64,000 nt of DNA from Rhodanobacter sp. Its GTDB lineage: Bacteria; Pseudomonadota; Gammaproteobacteria; Xanthomonadales; Rhodanobacteraceae. The position numbers were made by a program, and so were the translations under genes. Each line of letters opens with the position of its first letter. The first letter of the stretch is position 1. The notes below the pieces were generated by a model that was given only the letters and a program-made list of their open reading frames with translations, was not told the DNA's origin and did not search any database. Below are positions 53,356 to 62,328 of this stretch, one piece after another. The DNA lies in assembly GCA_040371205.1 (NCBI GenBank), contig AP031382.1:2725562-2789561 (forward strand). The letters are read 5' to 3'.

Positions 53356-54636
53356 ATGCGGATTCGATACCTCCCCCTTGCCTGCATCATCAGCCTGGCC
53401 GCCGGCCGACTGCACGCCACGCAAACGACCCCGCCAGCCTCTCCACCGCCGCCCGCCGCGCAGGACGCCACGGCTATCGCAACCCTGCCGGCGGCGCGCG
53501 TGCAGGCCACGCTCGCCGACTACCAGCATTGGCTGGACCAACTCGATGCGCGCCACGGAGCCGCCGGCCTCGCCACGGCGGTGGTGATCGGCGACAAGGT
53601 GGTGTTCCAGCGCACCCTGGGCTACGCCGATGCCGCCACCCGGACGCCGGTGACGCCCGACACCGTGTTCCGGCTGGCCTCGCTGTCCAAGGCCTTTGCC
53701 AGTGCGATCACCGGCCTGATGGTCGACGACGGCAAGCTGAGCTGGAACACCCGATTGGCGAACGTGCTGCCCAACTTCCAGCTCAGGAACGCCCAGTACA
53801 CCGAACAGGCCACCGTCGCCGACGTGCTCGGCCAGCGCCTTGGCCTGCCGCACAACACTTACGACAACCTGCTCGAAGCCCGCGTGCCTTACGACGAACT
53901 GGTGAACGAGCTTGGCGAGGTGGACAACACCTGCGCGCCGGGCCAGTGCTACGGCTACCAGAACGTGGCCTTCAGCCTGATCGGCGACGTGCTCCTCGCC
54001 TGCACCGGCCATCCGTTCGACCAGCTCGTCGAACAGCACATCTTCCAGCCCCTGGGCATGCGGACCGCGAGCTACGGCCTGGCCGCCCTGGAATCCAGCC
54101 CGGACTGGGCGCACCCGCACCGCGCCGGAAAGCATCACCGCTGGATACCCTTCGCGCCGAACGACACGTACTACCGCGTGGCGCCGGCGGCCGGCATCAA
54201 TGCCAGCATCCGCGACATGGAGTTGTGGTTGATCGCCCAGATGGGCGGCCGCCCGGACGTACTCCCCGACGCGCTGCTCGACGTACTGCACGCACCCGGC
54301 GTGGACACCCCGACCGAGCTGCGCGCCACACCGTGGCGGCGCGCACGCCTCGAAAGCGCGCAATACGCGCTGGGCTGGCGTGTCTACACCTACGGCGGCG
54401 AAACGCTGATCTTCCACGCGGGCGCCGTGGCCGGCTACCGCACCATGATCGGCTTCTTCCCGAAATACCGCGTCGGCGTGGTCACGCTGTGGAACTCCAG
54501 CGGCGCGATGCCCAGCGGCCTGATGCCGATGGTGTTCGACGACCTGCTCGGCCTGCCGCACGTCGACTGGGCCAACCTGGACAAGCCGGACGAACCCGCC
54601 AAAGCCAGGCCTTCGCGCAGGCACGTGCGCCACTGA
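53356..54636 (+). CDS. Exported beta-lactamase-fold serine hydrolase
   Basis: 426 residues. Signal peptide about residues 1-21 (ending LHA), then a Pro-rich linker. Class C/DD-peptidase fold: the SxxK motif is LSK in RLASLSKAF, the second motif is YQN in CYGYQNVAF, and the third is HAG in IFHAGAVAGYR. Substrate could be a peptide, ester or beta-lactam; resistance cannot be claimed. The start at 53356 is fixed by the signal peptide and the preceding GAAGAAG. Shares a bidirectional terminator with the TonB-like gene. Confidence 0.9.
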   Translation: MRIRYLPLACIISLAAGRLHATQTTPPASPPPPAAQDATAIATLPAARVQATLADYQHWLDQLDARHGAAGLATAVVIGDKVVFQRTLGYADAATRTPVTPDTVFRLASLSKAFASAITGLMVDDGKLSWNTRLANVLPNFQLRNAQYTEQATVADVLGQRLGLPHNTYDNLLEARVPYDELVNELGEVDNTCAPGQCYGYQNVAFSLIGDVLLACTGHPFDQLVEQHIFQPLGMRTASYGLAALESSPDWAHPHRAGKHHRWIPFAPNDTYYRVAPAAGINASIRDMELWLIAQMGGRPDVLPDALLDVLHAPGVDTPTELRATPWRRARLESAQYALGWRVYTYGGETLIFHAGAVAGYRTMIGFFPKYRVGVVTLWNSSGAMPSGLMPMVFDDLLGLPHVDWANLDKPDEPAKARPSRRHVRH

Positions 54637-54649
54637 CGGAGCGGCCAAA

Positions 54650-54684
54650 CGAAAGCGGCGCATGCCAGGCATGCGCCGCTTTCG
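54650..54684. terminator. Bidirectional terminator between convergent genes
   Basis: A 16-bp stem (CGAAAGCGGCGCATGC with its complement) around a 3-base loop, with A-rich left and T-containing right flanks. Confidence 0.8.
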
Positions 54685-54707
54685 CCAACGTGCGGCTTGC
54701 CGTGCGG

Positions 54708-55733
54708 TCAGCGACCGGTACTGAACACGACCTTTTGCTGGCTGCTGCTTTCCACCGGATTGCCGTCGCGCATCGCCGGCTTGAAGCGGTAGTGGTCGAT
54801 CGCCTCCATGGCGGCGCGGTCGAACACGTGGCGCGGCTGCGCGTCGACCACATGCACATTGGTGGTGCGGCCATCCGTCGTCACCGTGAAGCCCACCATC
54901 ACCCAGCCGCTCAGGCCGGCACGCAAGGCCGCGGTCGGATACCTCGCCTGTTCCGCTTTGACCAGTACGGCCTCGCTGGTCTGGGTATTGGCCGCCGCAA
55001 CCGGAGCGGCCTGCGCCGGCTTCTTTTCGCCCGCGGCCTGCTGCTCGGCAAGCTTCTGCTCCTTGGCCTTGGCCTGTTCGGCGGCCAGCTGCTGTTGCTC
55101 GGCCTGCTTGGCGGCCGCCGCCTTGTCCTCGGCGGCCTTTTGCGCGGCGAGCTGCGCGGCCTTCTGCTGGTCCTGCGCCTGCTGTTGCTGCTGGTCGGCC
55201 AGCTTGCGCTGGGCGTCGAGCTTGGAACGCAGGATGGTCAGCGTGAAGTTCGCCGGGTCGGCCTTGGCCAGCAGGTCGATCTCGCGCTGCGCCTCGTCGA
55301 AGTTGCGCGAGTTGACCGCCTGCTCGGCATCCGACGCGGCATACGGGAAGGTTTCGCGCAATGCGCTGGTCGCCACCGGGTTGCCCGGCTGTTTGGCCAG
55401 CACGCGCAGGTAGAACTCGAACGCGTTGTTGCCCGCCGGCGCCAGGTAGCGCTGATCCTTCAGGGCCTTGCTGGCCTCGTCCAGCAACTGGTTCACGTCC
55501 AGCTCCTGCAGGTCGGCAGGCGCGGCGGCGGCCGCCTTGCTGCCGTTGCCGGCTGCGGCGCTTGCCACCGGCAGGCCTCCGCCGTCCAGTTGCCGCTGCT
55601 CGAGCACGCGGCGGATGATCAGGAAGTACGAGGCGGCGGCCAGCGCGGCGATGATGGCGACGATGAGTACCGCTTCAAGCTTGACGGCCCCGCGCGCGCG
55701 GCGCCGGGCAATGAATGTATTTCGGGTATCCAT
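54708..55733 (-). CDS. Membrane-anchored TonB-like protein with coiled coil
   Basis: 341 residues. Start MDTRNTFIARRRARG at 55733, then one transmembrane helix (about residues 22-42), a helical region (95-160) with repeat-like segments, an Ala/Gln/Lys-rich coiled coil (about 165-235), and a C-terminal TonB domain with YPTAALRAGLSGWVMVGFTV and HYRFKPAMRDG. Longer and more charged than the TonB at 12468, so it probably serves a different partner. The frame extends 82 codons upstream without support. Confidence 0.85.
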   Translation of the reverse strand: MDTRNTFIARRRARGAVKLEAVLIVAIIAALAAASYFLIIRRVLEQRQLDGGGLPVASAAAGNGSKAAAAAPADLQELDVNQLLDEASKALKDQRYLAPAGNNAFEFYLRVLAKQPGNPVATSALRETFPYAASDAEQAVNSRNFDEAQREIDLLAKADPANFTLTILRSKLDAQRKLADQQQQQAQDQQKAAQLAAQKAAEDKAAAAKQAEQQQLAAEQAKAKEQKLAEQQAAGEKKPAQAAPVAAANTQTSEAVLVKAEQARYPTAALRAGLSGWVMVGFTVTTDGRTTNVHVVDAQPRHVFDRAAMEAIDHYRFKPAMRDGNPVESSSQQKVVFSTGR

Positions 55734-55922
55734 GGCTTCTCGCTGAAGTATCGGTAGATACCCGCGCTTCCCCCCTGTGCATCCAGGATGCGGCCGTCGA
55801 GGACGCCGCGGCGCGGATAGGCGAAAGGTACCCGCATGCGTCGAGGTGCGCAAATAGCGACGGACGCCTCGGCAGCACGGTGGATATTCTGCTGGCGCCG
55901 GGACCGCCCGGACCTCGGAAAC

Positions 55923-55947
55923 GAAACGTCCCGGCAGGGCCGGGACG
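55923..55947 (-). terminator. Intrinsic terminator after metJ
   Basis: CGTCCCGGC and GCCGGGACG form a 9-bp stem around a 3-base loop; on the minus strand it is followed by TTTCGTTTCC. It lies 75 bp beyond the metJ stop. The remaining 55734-56021 holds no gene I can support. Confidence 0.7.
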
Positions 55948-56021
55948 AAGTTTCGAATCGGCCTCCCCGCGCTGGGCATCGCAGGGAGGCAAGTCGAGAA
56001 TGACGCTTGTTGTTGTGTCGC

Positions 56022-56543
56022 TTACTTCTTGGCAGCGGTCTTGACGGCCTTCACCACCTTGGCGGCGGCAGGCTTCTTCGCAGCAGCTTTCTTGGCTGCC
56101 GGCTTCTTGGCAACCTTCTTTGCAACAGCCTTCTTCGCGGCCGCCGGCTTCTTGGCGGCAGCCTTCTTCGGAGCGGCCTTCTTGGCAACCTTCTTCACGG
56201 CAGCCTTCTTGGCGACCGGCTTCTTGGCGGCGGCCTTCTTGGCGACCTTCTTCACAGCGGCCTTCTTGGCAGCCGGCTTCTTTGCAGCGGATTTCTTGGC
56301 AGTGGCCATGGTTCGTCTTAGCTCCTCATCGGTTGGCAGTGGTTGCCCAGTAAAAGCGTGGAGGAACGCCTCGACCAGCAAGTCGCTGTTCGTGGCATGC
56401 CTCAAATTCTTCACCTGACGTTCGGTACGCAGGTCGGACAGCGTTCGCAAAACATGGAGCGGAATCGAAACGGTGATCTTGCGTACTGCATTCGCTTTCT
56501 CGCCGTGCTCCACGTAAGGCTTGATGAATTTCGGTGATGCCAT
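56022..56543 (-). CDS. metJ: Met repressor MetJ fused to a histone H1-like tail
   Basis: 173 residues. Residues 1-78 are plain MetJ: PYVEHGEK, the DNA-contacting strand RKITVSIP, helix A, and the strongly conserved [25 protein letters not shown] that carries helix B and the SAM-binding residues. E. coli MetJ continues for about 27 more residues (helix C); here these are missing. Instead residues 79-173 are a Lys/Ala repeat ([16 protein letters not shown] and similar) with 37 Lys in 95 residues, like bacterial histone H1-type tails. The tail begins with its own Met (ATG at 56309) with AGGAG 12 nt before it, so a separate H1-like product is possible. Tandem met boxes lie upstream at 56695-56718. 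Confidence 0.93.
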   Translation of the reverse strand: MASPKFIKPYVEHGEKANAVRKITVSIPLHVLRTLSDLRTERQVKNLRHATNSDLLVEAFLHAFTGQPLPTDEELRRTMATAKKSAAKKPAAKKAAVKKVAKKAAAKKPVAKKAAVKKVAKKAAPKKAAAKKPAAAKKAVAKKVAKKPAAKKAAAKKPAAAKVVKAVKTAAKK

Positions 56544-56694
56544 GTTGCCGTTCCCCGTGAACTTGGGCGAAAGCTATTCCGTAAGATTTCAGCTGTCAAT
56601 GGATTTTGATTGACGAATCAAACCCTTTCGATCCGGGCCGCGCAACGCGCGCGCCGACCAGCCCCTCGGCGCGGCCAACCGCTTTTATTTGTTT

Positions 56695-56718
56695 GGATGT
56701 CTGGACGTCCAAACGTCG
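56695..56718. promoter_or_regulatory. Three tandem met boxes upstream of metJ
   Basis: In 8-bp steps on the plus strand: GGATGTCT, GGACGTCC, AAACGTCG, each matching the AGACGTCT consensus at 6 of 8 positions. They lie about 150 bp upstream of the metJ start and overlap a possible -35 element for metJ. Suggests autoregulation, as in enterobacteria. Confidence 0.7.
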
Positions 56719-57067
56719 ATTTGGACAACTACCGAACAGCGACGCGAATAACGCCTGAAACAAGGGGTTTTCCGTTTTCATCGACCATGGTGTCCGGCAC
56801 CAGGCCGTTCAATCGCGCCTGACGGATGCAACAGCGCCGCGCGACCGAAGGGGGCGTCCGGAGGAGATGAACGGTACACGACCGGAATTTTCCGGAGCGG
56901 ACGCCGGCGGGGGTGTTTTTCCGTCGGCGCGGATGCCGGATGCGCACCCACGGCCTCCGACGCCGCCACCGCAACGACACGACGGCGGCGACCGGAAATG
57001 CCCCGGCAACCGTGCCGCACAGGACAAATGGACGTCCATTTCAAAGAGCACCGGCACCCGGAAACGA

Positions 57068-57092
57068 CGACGGCCGCACCAGGCGGCCGTCG
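57068..57092 (-). terminator. Hairpin after gcvH
   Basis: CGACGGCCGC and GCGGCCGTCG arms around a 5-base loop, 24 bp after the gcvH stop; followed on the minus strand by a weak T-containing stretch. Confidence 0.55.
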
Positions 57093-57116
57093 CAGGAGCA
57101 CACCGCAACGATGCGG

Positions 57117-57512
57117 TCAGTGGTCTTCGTTCTCGACGACTTCCTCGTAGGCGCCGGCATCGAGCAGTTGGTCCAGCTCAGCGCGGTCGCTCATGCGCAC
57201 CACGTAGATCCAACCCTCGCCGAAGGCGTCCTCGTTGATCGTCTCGGGCTTGTCGCTGAGCGACTCGTTGACTTCCACCACCTCGCCGGACACCGGCGAG
57301 TAGATGTCGGAGGCCGCTTTCACCGACTCCACCACCGCGGCAGCGTTGCCGGCCGTGACGCTCGCACCGATCTCCGGCAGCTCGACGTAGACCAGGTCGC
57401 CCAGTTGGGCCTGCGCATGGTCGGAAATGCCCACGCGCACCAGGCCGCCATCCTCGACGCGGGCCCATTCGTGGGTTTTGTTGAACTTCAGGTCGCCGGG
57501 GATCTCGCTCAT
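57117..57512 (-). CDS. gcvH: Glycine cleavage system H protein
   Basis: 131 residues. Lipoyl carrier that shuttles the aminomethyl group between the P, T and L proteins. The lipoylated Lys is in [13 protein letters not shown], with [19 protein letters not shown] earlier. The ATG at 57512 ([10 protein letters not shown]) matches the family; an upstream frame extension is unsupported. 70 bp after gcvT; gcvP is not in the window. Confidence 0.97.
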   Translation of the reverse strand: MSEIPGDLKFNKTHEWARVEDGGLVRVGISDHAQAQLGDLVYVELPEIGASVTAGNAAAVVESVKAASDIYSPVSGEVVEVNESLSDKPETINEDAFGEGWIYVVRMSDRAELDQLLDAGAYEEVVENEDH

Positions 57513-57582
57513 GATCGGGTCCAGTGTCGGGTCGGGGGATGGCGGCCATTCTAGCCGCTGGAAATGCACAGGGAAGAGGCGG

Positions 57583-58683
57583 TCAGATGCCTTCGCAGGG
57601 CTTGCCGTCGCGCACGAAGGGATACTTGACCAGGCGCACCGGCAGTTCGCGGCCGCGGATGTCCACGCGCAACGCGCCGGGCTCGCCGGCGGGAATGCGC
57701 GCGAAGGCCACCGCCTTCTCCAGCGTGGGCGCGAAGCTGCCGGAGAGGATCTCGCCCTCGCCGTTCGCGGTGAGCACCTTCTGGCCGTGGCGCAGCACGC
57801 CCTTTTCGTCCAGCACCAGGCCCACCATCACGCGCTGCACGCCGTCGGCCTTCTGCTTTTCCAGCGCGGCGCGGCCGATGAAATCGCGGCCTTCGTCGAG
57901 GGCGACGGTCCAGCCGAGGTTGGCTTCCCAAGGCGACACGGTCTCGTCCATGTCCTGGCCGTAGAGGTTCATGCCGGCCTCCAGGCGCAGCGTGTCGCGC
58001 GCGCCGAGACCGGCCGGCGCCACGCCGGCGGCGGCCAATGCTTCCCACAAGGCCACGGCGTGCTCGGCCGGCACGATGATCTCGAAGCCGTCCTCGCCGG
58101 TATAACCGGTGCGCGCGACGAACAGCGGCATGCCGTGCGGCCCCTGCGCGGCGGCGGCGGCGAACTTGCCGAGCTTCTCGATGCGCGGGCGGTCCACCGC
58201 GTGCAGCAGGCCCAGCACCTTGGCGCGGGCATTCGGGCCTTGCACCGCGATCATCGCGAACTCGGGGCGCTCCTTCACTTCCACACCGAAGGCGGCGGCC
58301 TGCTGTTCGATCCACGCCAGATCCTTGGCGCGGGTGGCGGCGTTCACCACCAGGCGGTAATGCGCGTCGCCGAGAAAGTACACGATCAGGTCGTCGATCA
58401 CGCCGCCCTGCTCGTTGAGCATGCAGGTGTAGAGCGCCTTGCCGTGCACCTTGAGCTTGTCCACGCTGTTGGCCACGAGGTGGCGCAGGAAATCCTTCGT
58501 GCGCGCACCGTGCAGGTCGATCACCGTCATGTGCGAGACGTCGAACATGCCGGCGTCGCGGCGCACGGCATGGTGTTCCTCGATCTGCGAGCCGTAATTG
58601 ATCGGCATGTCCCAGCCGCCGAAATCGACCATGCGTGCGCCCAGCGCGCGATGGGTGGCGTTGAGTACGGTCTTCTCGGTCAT
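57583..58683 (-). CDS. gcvT: Glycine cleavage system T protein (aminomethyltransferase)
   Basis: 366 residues. Transfers the methylene group from H protein to tetrahydrofolate. Visible motifs include [28 protein letters not shown] and [13 protein letters not shown]. The upstream minus strand has a GATAAT -10-like element at 58722 to 58717, giving a leader of only about 30 nt, so there is no room for a glycine riboswitch. gcvT-gcvH form one unit. Confidence 0.96.
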   Translation of the reverse strand: MTEKTVLNATHRALGARMVDFGGWDMPINYGSQIEEHHAVRRDAGMFDVSHMTVIDLHGARTKDFLRHLVANSVDKLKVHGKALYTCMLNEQGGVIDDLIVYFLGDAHYRLVVNAATRAKDLAWIEQQAAAFGVEVKERPEFAMIAVQGPNARAKVLGLLHAVDRPRIEKLGKFAAAAAQGPHGMPLFVARTGYTGEDGFEIIVPAEHAVALWEALAAAGVAPAGLGARDTLRLEAGMNLYGQDMDETVSPWEANLGWTVALDEGRDFIGRAALEKQKADGVQRVMVGLVLDEKGVLRHGQKVLTANGEGEILSGSFAPTLEKAVAFARIPAGEPGALRVDIRGRELPVRLVKYPFVRDGKPCEGI

Positions 58684-58757
58684 CGCGGGGGCGCCTCGTG
58701 GGGAAGTCAGACGCCCATTATCCCCTGCCCCGGCGCGGCAAGCCACGCTGCAGGGCG

Positions 58758-59375
58758 TCAAGGCGGCGACGTATCGACCCGGCGGAAGGTGAGGTTGATG
58801 CGGGCCTCGGCCAGATGGCGCACGCGCGGGAGGTCGTGCTTGTACAACCGCTGCGTGTCGCCGGCCATGCGCAGCAGGCTGCCGTGCGGCAGCGTCAATT
58901 CCAGGGTGTCGCCGGGTTGCGCCGGCTCGCCGCGCGCGCGGCGGCGGCGCAGGCGGAAGCGGCGTTCCGCGCCCAGGCTCAATGAGGCGATCACCGGCTG
59001 AGCGCCCAGCTCCGGTTCGTCGTCGCTGTGCCAGCCCATCGCGTCGTTGCCGTCGCGGTAGAGGTTGGCCAGCACACTGTTGAAGCGCGCACCGCAGACC
59101 TGCTCGATCCGCGGTCGCAATGCAGCCAGCGTCATCGGCCAAGGCTGCGGCTCGAAGCGGTTGCGCGAATAGGTGTAGGCCGCGCCGGCATCGCCGATCC
59201 AGCAGCTCAGGCGCGGCGACGCGACCTCGCGCCCGAACAGGCGGATGCGGTGGGTCTCCCAGGCAATCGCCTGCCGCAACTCGGCGAACAGCGCATCCGC
59301 CTCGGCCACCCCCAGCCAGTGCGGCCACAGCTGCACGTCGGCCGCCGGCAAGGCGATGCGCTGCCAGCCGCCCAT
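58758..59375 (-). CDS. alkB: AlkB-family alkylated nucleic acid dioxygenase
   Basis: 205 residues. Fe(II)/2-oxoglutarate enzyme that removes methyl or etheno lesions. Metal-binding WHSDDE (HxD) and the distal His in LYKHDLPRV are present, with the 2-oxoglutarate-binding ARINLTFR near the C-terminus; [18 protein letters not shown] is the family signature. Probably belongs to the short AlkB group. 4 bp after cysNC, possibly the last gene of that transcript. Confidence 0.93.
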   Translation of the reverse strand: MGGWQRIALPAADVQLWPHWLGVAEADALFAELRQAIAWETHRIRLFGREVASPRLSCWIGDAGAAYTYSRNRFEPQPWPMTLAALRPRIEQVCGARFNSVLANLYRDGNDAMGWHSDDEPELGAQPVIASLSLGAERRFRLRRRRARGEPAQPGDTLELTLPHGSLLRMAGDTQRLYKHDLPRVRHLAEARINLTFRRVDTSPP

Positions 59376-59379
59376 GGGC

Positions 59380-61263
59380 TCAGACGGCGTAATCGTCGTC
59401 GTGCGCCGGCGCAGCGATGCGTTCCAGCAGCTGCGCCGTCACCTGTTCGGCCAGCTGCTCGGCGCGCAGCCCGGCGGTGTGCAGGTGCACCTCGGGCGAC
59501 TCGGGCTGCTCGTAGGGCGCGTCGATGCCGGTGAAGTTGCGGATCTCGCCGGCGCGGGCCTTGCGGTACAGGCCCTTGGGATCGCGCTGCTCGCACTCGG
59601 CCAGCGGGGTGTCCACGAACACCTCGACGAACTCGCCCTCGTCGAACAGCTCGCGCACCGAGCGCCGCTCGCTGCGATAGGGCGAGATCGCGCTGACCAG
59701 CACGATCAGGCCGGCGTCCACCATCAGGTGCGCCACCTCGCCGATGCGGCGGATGTTCTCCACGCGGTCCTCGGGCGTGAAGCCGAGATCCTTGTTGATG
59801 CCATGGCGCACGTTGTCGCCGTCGAGCAGGTAGGTGTGGTGGCCCAGCGCGTGCAGTCGTTTCTCCACCAGGTTCGCGATGGTGGACTTGCCCGCGCCGG
59901 ACAGGCCGGTGAACCACAGGCACAGCGGGCGCTGCCCCATGCTGGCGCCGCGCACCGACTTGTCCACGTCCACGTGCTGCCAGTGCACGTTGGCGGAACG
60001 CGTCAATGCAAAGTCGATCATGCCGCAGGCCACGGTGGCGTTGCTCTGGCGGTCGATCAGGATGAAACCGCCCAGCGTGCGGTTGGCGGCGTACGGTTCG
60101 AACGCGATCGCCTCGTCCAGACCCACCGTGCAATAGCCCACTTCGTTGAGCGAGAGATGGCGGGCGGCCAGCTTGGCCTGGGTGTTGACGTCCACCTTGT
60201 GCTTGATCGACATCACCCGCGCGTTGACCGTGCGCGTGCCGATCTTCAGCGCATAGGTGCGGTTGGGCAGCAGCGCGTTGTCGCCCAGCCACACGATGTG
60301 GCAGGCGAACTGGTCGGCCACCGGCGCGGGACGCAGCGCATCGGCGATCACGTCGCCGCGGCTGGCGTCCAGCTCGCGGTCGAAGCACAGCGTCACCGCC
60401 TGGCCCTCACCCGCACTCTCCAGGTCGCCGCCGGCGGTGACGATGCGTTCGATGCGCGCGCGCTGCACACCGGGTTGCACTACCACCTCGTCGCCGCGCG
60501 CCACGCGGCCGCCGCAGATCGTGCCGGCGTAGCCGCGGAAGTTCTGGTCGGGACGATTCACCCATTGCACGGGCATGCGGAAATCCTCCGCACGCGCGGG
60601 CGTGGCGTCGGCGGCTTCCAGCAACTCCAGCAGGGTCGGCCCCTGGTACCACGGCAGGCGCGCGGAGCGCGTGCCCACGTTGTCGCCGCCCGGCGCGATC
60701 ACCGGCAGACAGTCGACCCTGGCGATGCCCAGCGTTTTCGCCAACCCCCGATACGCCTCGGTGATCTCGCGATAGACGACCTCGTCGCAACCGACCAGAT
60801 CCATCTTGTTCACCGCCAGCACCACCTGGCGGATGCCGAGCAGGCTGCATATATAGCTGTGGCGGCGCGTCTGCGGCAGCAGGCCCTTGCGCGCGTCCAC
60901 CAGCACCACCGCGAGATCGGCGTTGGAGGCGCCAGTGGCCATGTTGCGCGTGTACTGCTCGTGTCCGGGGCAGTCGGCCACGATGAAGTTGCGCCGCGCG
61001 GTGTGGAAATAGCGGTAGGCCACGTCGATGGTGATGCCCTGCTCGCGCTCGGCGTCGAGGCCGTCGGTGAGCAGGGCGAAGTCCAGCGCGCCGCCGCTCT
61101 CGGCGTGCAGCTTGCGGCTGTCGCGTTCGAGCGCGGCGAGCTGGTCGTCCGGCACCATGCCGGCGTCGTACAGCAGGCGGCCGAGCAGGGTGCTCTTGCC
61201 GTCGTCCACGCTGCCGCAGGTGATGAAGCGCAGCAGGCCATGGCTGGTGTCGGGGGCGGCCAT
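59380..61263 (-). CDS. cysN: Bifunctional sulfate adenylyltransferase large subunit / APS kinase
   Basis: 627 residues; CysN and CysC fused. The N-terminal GTPase has [15 protein letters not shown], the EREQGITID switch region, [12 protein letters not shown] and NKMDL. The C-terminal APS kinase (from about residue 430) has the P-loop [15 protein letters not shown] and [17 protein letters not shown]. With CysD it activates sulfate to APS and then PAPS, the donor needed by sulfotransferases such as that at 43861-45465. The start overlaps the cysD stop by one base (TGATG). Confidence 0.97.
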   Translation of the reverse strand: MAAPDTSHGLLRFITCGSVDDGKSTLLGRLLYDAGMVPDDQLAALERDSRKLHAESGGALDFALLTDGLDAEREQGITIDVAYRYFHTARRNFIVADCPGHEQYTRNMATGASNADLAVVLVDARKGLLPQTRRHSYICSLLGIRQVVLAVNKMDLVGCDEVVYREITEAYRGLAKTLGIARVDCLPVIAPGGDNVGTRSARLPWYQGPTLLELLEAADATPARAEDFRMPVQWVNRPDQNFRGYAGTICGGRVARGDEVVVQPGVQRARIERIVTAGGDLESAGEGQAVTLCFDRELDASRGDVIADALRPAPVADQFACHIVWLGDNALLPNRTYALKIGTRTVNARVMSIKHKVDVNTQAKLAARHLSLNEVGYCTVGLDEAIAFEPYAANRTLGGFILIDRQSNATVACGMIDFALTRSANVHWQHVDVDKSVRGASMGQRPLCLWFTGLSGAGKSTIANLVEKRLHALGHHTYLLDGDNVRHGINKDLGFTPEDRVENIRRIGEVAHLMVDAGLIVLVSAISPYRSERRSVRELFDEGEFVEVFVDTPLAECEQRDPKGLYRKARAGEIRNFTGIDAPYEQPESPEVHLHTAGLRAEQLAEQVTAQLLERIAAPAHDDDYAV

Positions 61264-62180
61264 CAGAAATAGCCCTCCTGCTTCTTGCGCTCCATCGAGG
61301 CGGTGGGATCGTGGTCGATCACCCGCCCCTGCCGCTCGGAACTGCGCGACTCGACCATCTCGTCGATGATCTCGTCCAGCGTGGCCGCGGTGGATTCCAC
61401 CGCACCGGTGAGCGGATAGCAGCCCAGCGTGCGGAAGCGCACCATGCGCGTCTCCACCTGCTCGCCTTCGCGCAGGGTGAAGCGTTCGTCGTCCACCATG
61501 ATCAGCGCGCCGTCGCGCGCCACCACCGGGCGCGGCTTGGCGAAATACAGCGGCACCACCGGGATGTTTTCGCGGCGGATGTACTGCCATACATCCATTT
61601 CGGTCCAGTTGGAGATCGGGAACACGCGCACGCTCTCGCCCTTGCGGATCTGCGTGTTGAAGGTGTGCCAGAACTCCGGGCGCTGATGCTTGGGGTCCCA
61701 GCGGTGCTGCGCGTTGCGGAACGAGAACACGCGCTCCTTGGCGCGGGACTTCTCCTCGTCGCGCCGCGCGCCGCCGATGGCCGCGTCGAACTGGTACTGG
61801 TCCAGCGCCTGCTTCAGGCCCTGCGTCTTCATCACATCGGTGTGCACGGTGGCGCCGTGGGTCAGCGGCGAGATGCCCTGGCGCACGCCGTCCTGGTTGA
61901 TGTGCACCAGCACCTCGACGTCGCCCTCGGCGGCCACCTGGTCGCGGAAGGCGATCATCTCGCGGAACTTCCAGGTGGTGTCCACGTGCAGCAGCGGGAT
62001 CGGCGACCTGGCCGGATAGAACGCCTTGCGCAGCAGGTGCAGCAGCACCGAGGAGTCCTTGCCGATGGAATACAGCATCACCGGCCGGCGGAAGCTGGCG
62101 GCCACCTCGCGGAAGATGTGGATGCTTTCGGCTTCGAGCTCGTCGAGATGACCGGTACGTGGAGCAAGGCGTGCGTTCAT
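61263..62180 (-). CDS. cysD: Sulfate adenylyltransferase small subunit
   Basis: 305 residues. PP-loop ATP sulfurylase catalytic subunit: [43 protein letters not shown] and [15 protein letters not shown]. Works in complex with CysN. The ATG at 62180 matches the family N-terminus but lacks an evident ribosome site. First gene of cysD-cysNC. Confidence 0.97.
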   Translation of the reverse strand: MNARLAPRTGHLDELEAESIHIFREVAASFRRPVMLYSIGKDSSVLLHLLRKAFYPARSPIPLLHVDTTWKFREMIAFRDQVAAEGDVEVLVHINQDGVRQGISPLTHGATVHTDVMKTQGLKQALDQYQFDAAIGGARRDEEKSRAKERVFSFRNAQHRWDPKHQRPEFWHTFNTQIRKGESVRVFPISNWTEMDVWQYIRRENIPVVPLYFAKPRPVVARDGALIMVDDERFTLREGEQVETRMVRFRTLGCYPLTGAVESTAATLDEIIDEMVESRSSERQGRVIDHDPTASMERKKQEGYF

Positions 62181-62223
62181 GGAGGACCGACTTCGTAAAC
62201 GGTATGCGGCCCGCTACCCGCCA

Positions 62224-62264
62224 GGCCGATTGGGCATCCTACGCGAGCAGGGCCGATTGCCCAA
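62224..62264. promoter_or_regulatory. Repeats upstream of cysD
   Basis: GGCCGATTG occurs twice as a direct repeat (62224-62232 and 62251-62259), and TTGGGCA (62230-62236) with TGCCCAA (62258-62264) forms an inverted repeat. The cluster is about 45-85 bp upstream of cysD, where a CysB-like regulator could act. The assignment to any regulator is a guess. Confidence 0.4.
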
Positions 62265-62328
62265 ACAACCATGCCGATGAAGCTGCGCGGCGGACGGCAT
62301 ATGCCGCCGCGCCGGGCAAGCCGCACGA

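Larger units (their letters stand above)
56544..57116. other. Intergenic region between metJ and gcvH
   Basis: 573 bp with no gene I can support. Near metJ, minus-strand TTGACA (56599 to 56594) is a -35 candidate but lacks a good -10, and an inverted repeat TTTGATT-GACG-AATCAAA lies at 56605-56622. Met boxes are at 56695-56718; next to them TTGGAC and AATAAA are 17 bp apart on the minus strand and could be a MetJ-controlled promoter with a long leader. At 57027-57040 there is a 14-bp palindrome aatggacgtccatt. A hairpin lies at 57068-57092. The rest is GC-rich and featureless. Confidence 0.5.

Noticed and set aside
51891-53510. Upstream extension of the transporter gene to 53510
   Set aside because: The extra 90 codons overlap the divergent serine hydrolase gene and its signal peptide on the other strand and have no transporter-like sequence.
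56022-56309. Lys/Ala tail of MetJ as an artefact of a frameshift into a neighbouring gene
   Set aside because: The other two frames at the junction meet stops within a few codons and neither encodes the missing MetJ C-terminus, so no lost frame is hidden there.
57027-57040. Palindrome aatggacgtccatt as a third MetJ operator
   Set aside because: Only one 8-bp unit resembles a met box and the neighbouring units do not; MetJ needs at least two adjacent boxes. It remains an unexplained palindrome between the metJ and gcvH genes.
58684-58757. Possible glycine riboswitch ahead of gcvT
   Set aside because: Only 74 bp separate gcvT from alkB, the likely -10 leaves a leader of about 30 nt, and no aptamer core is visible.
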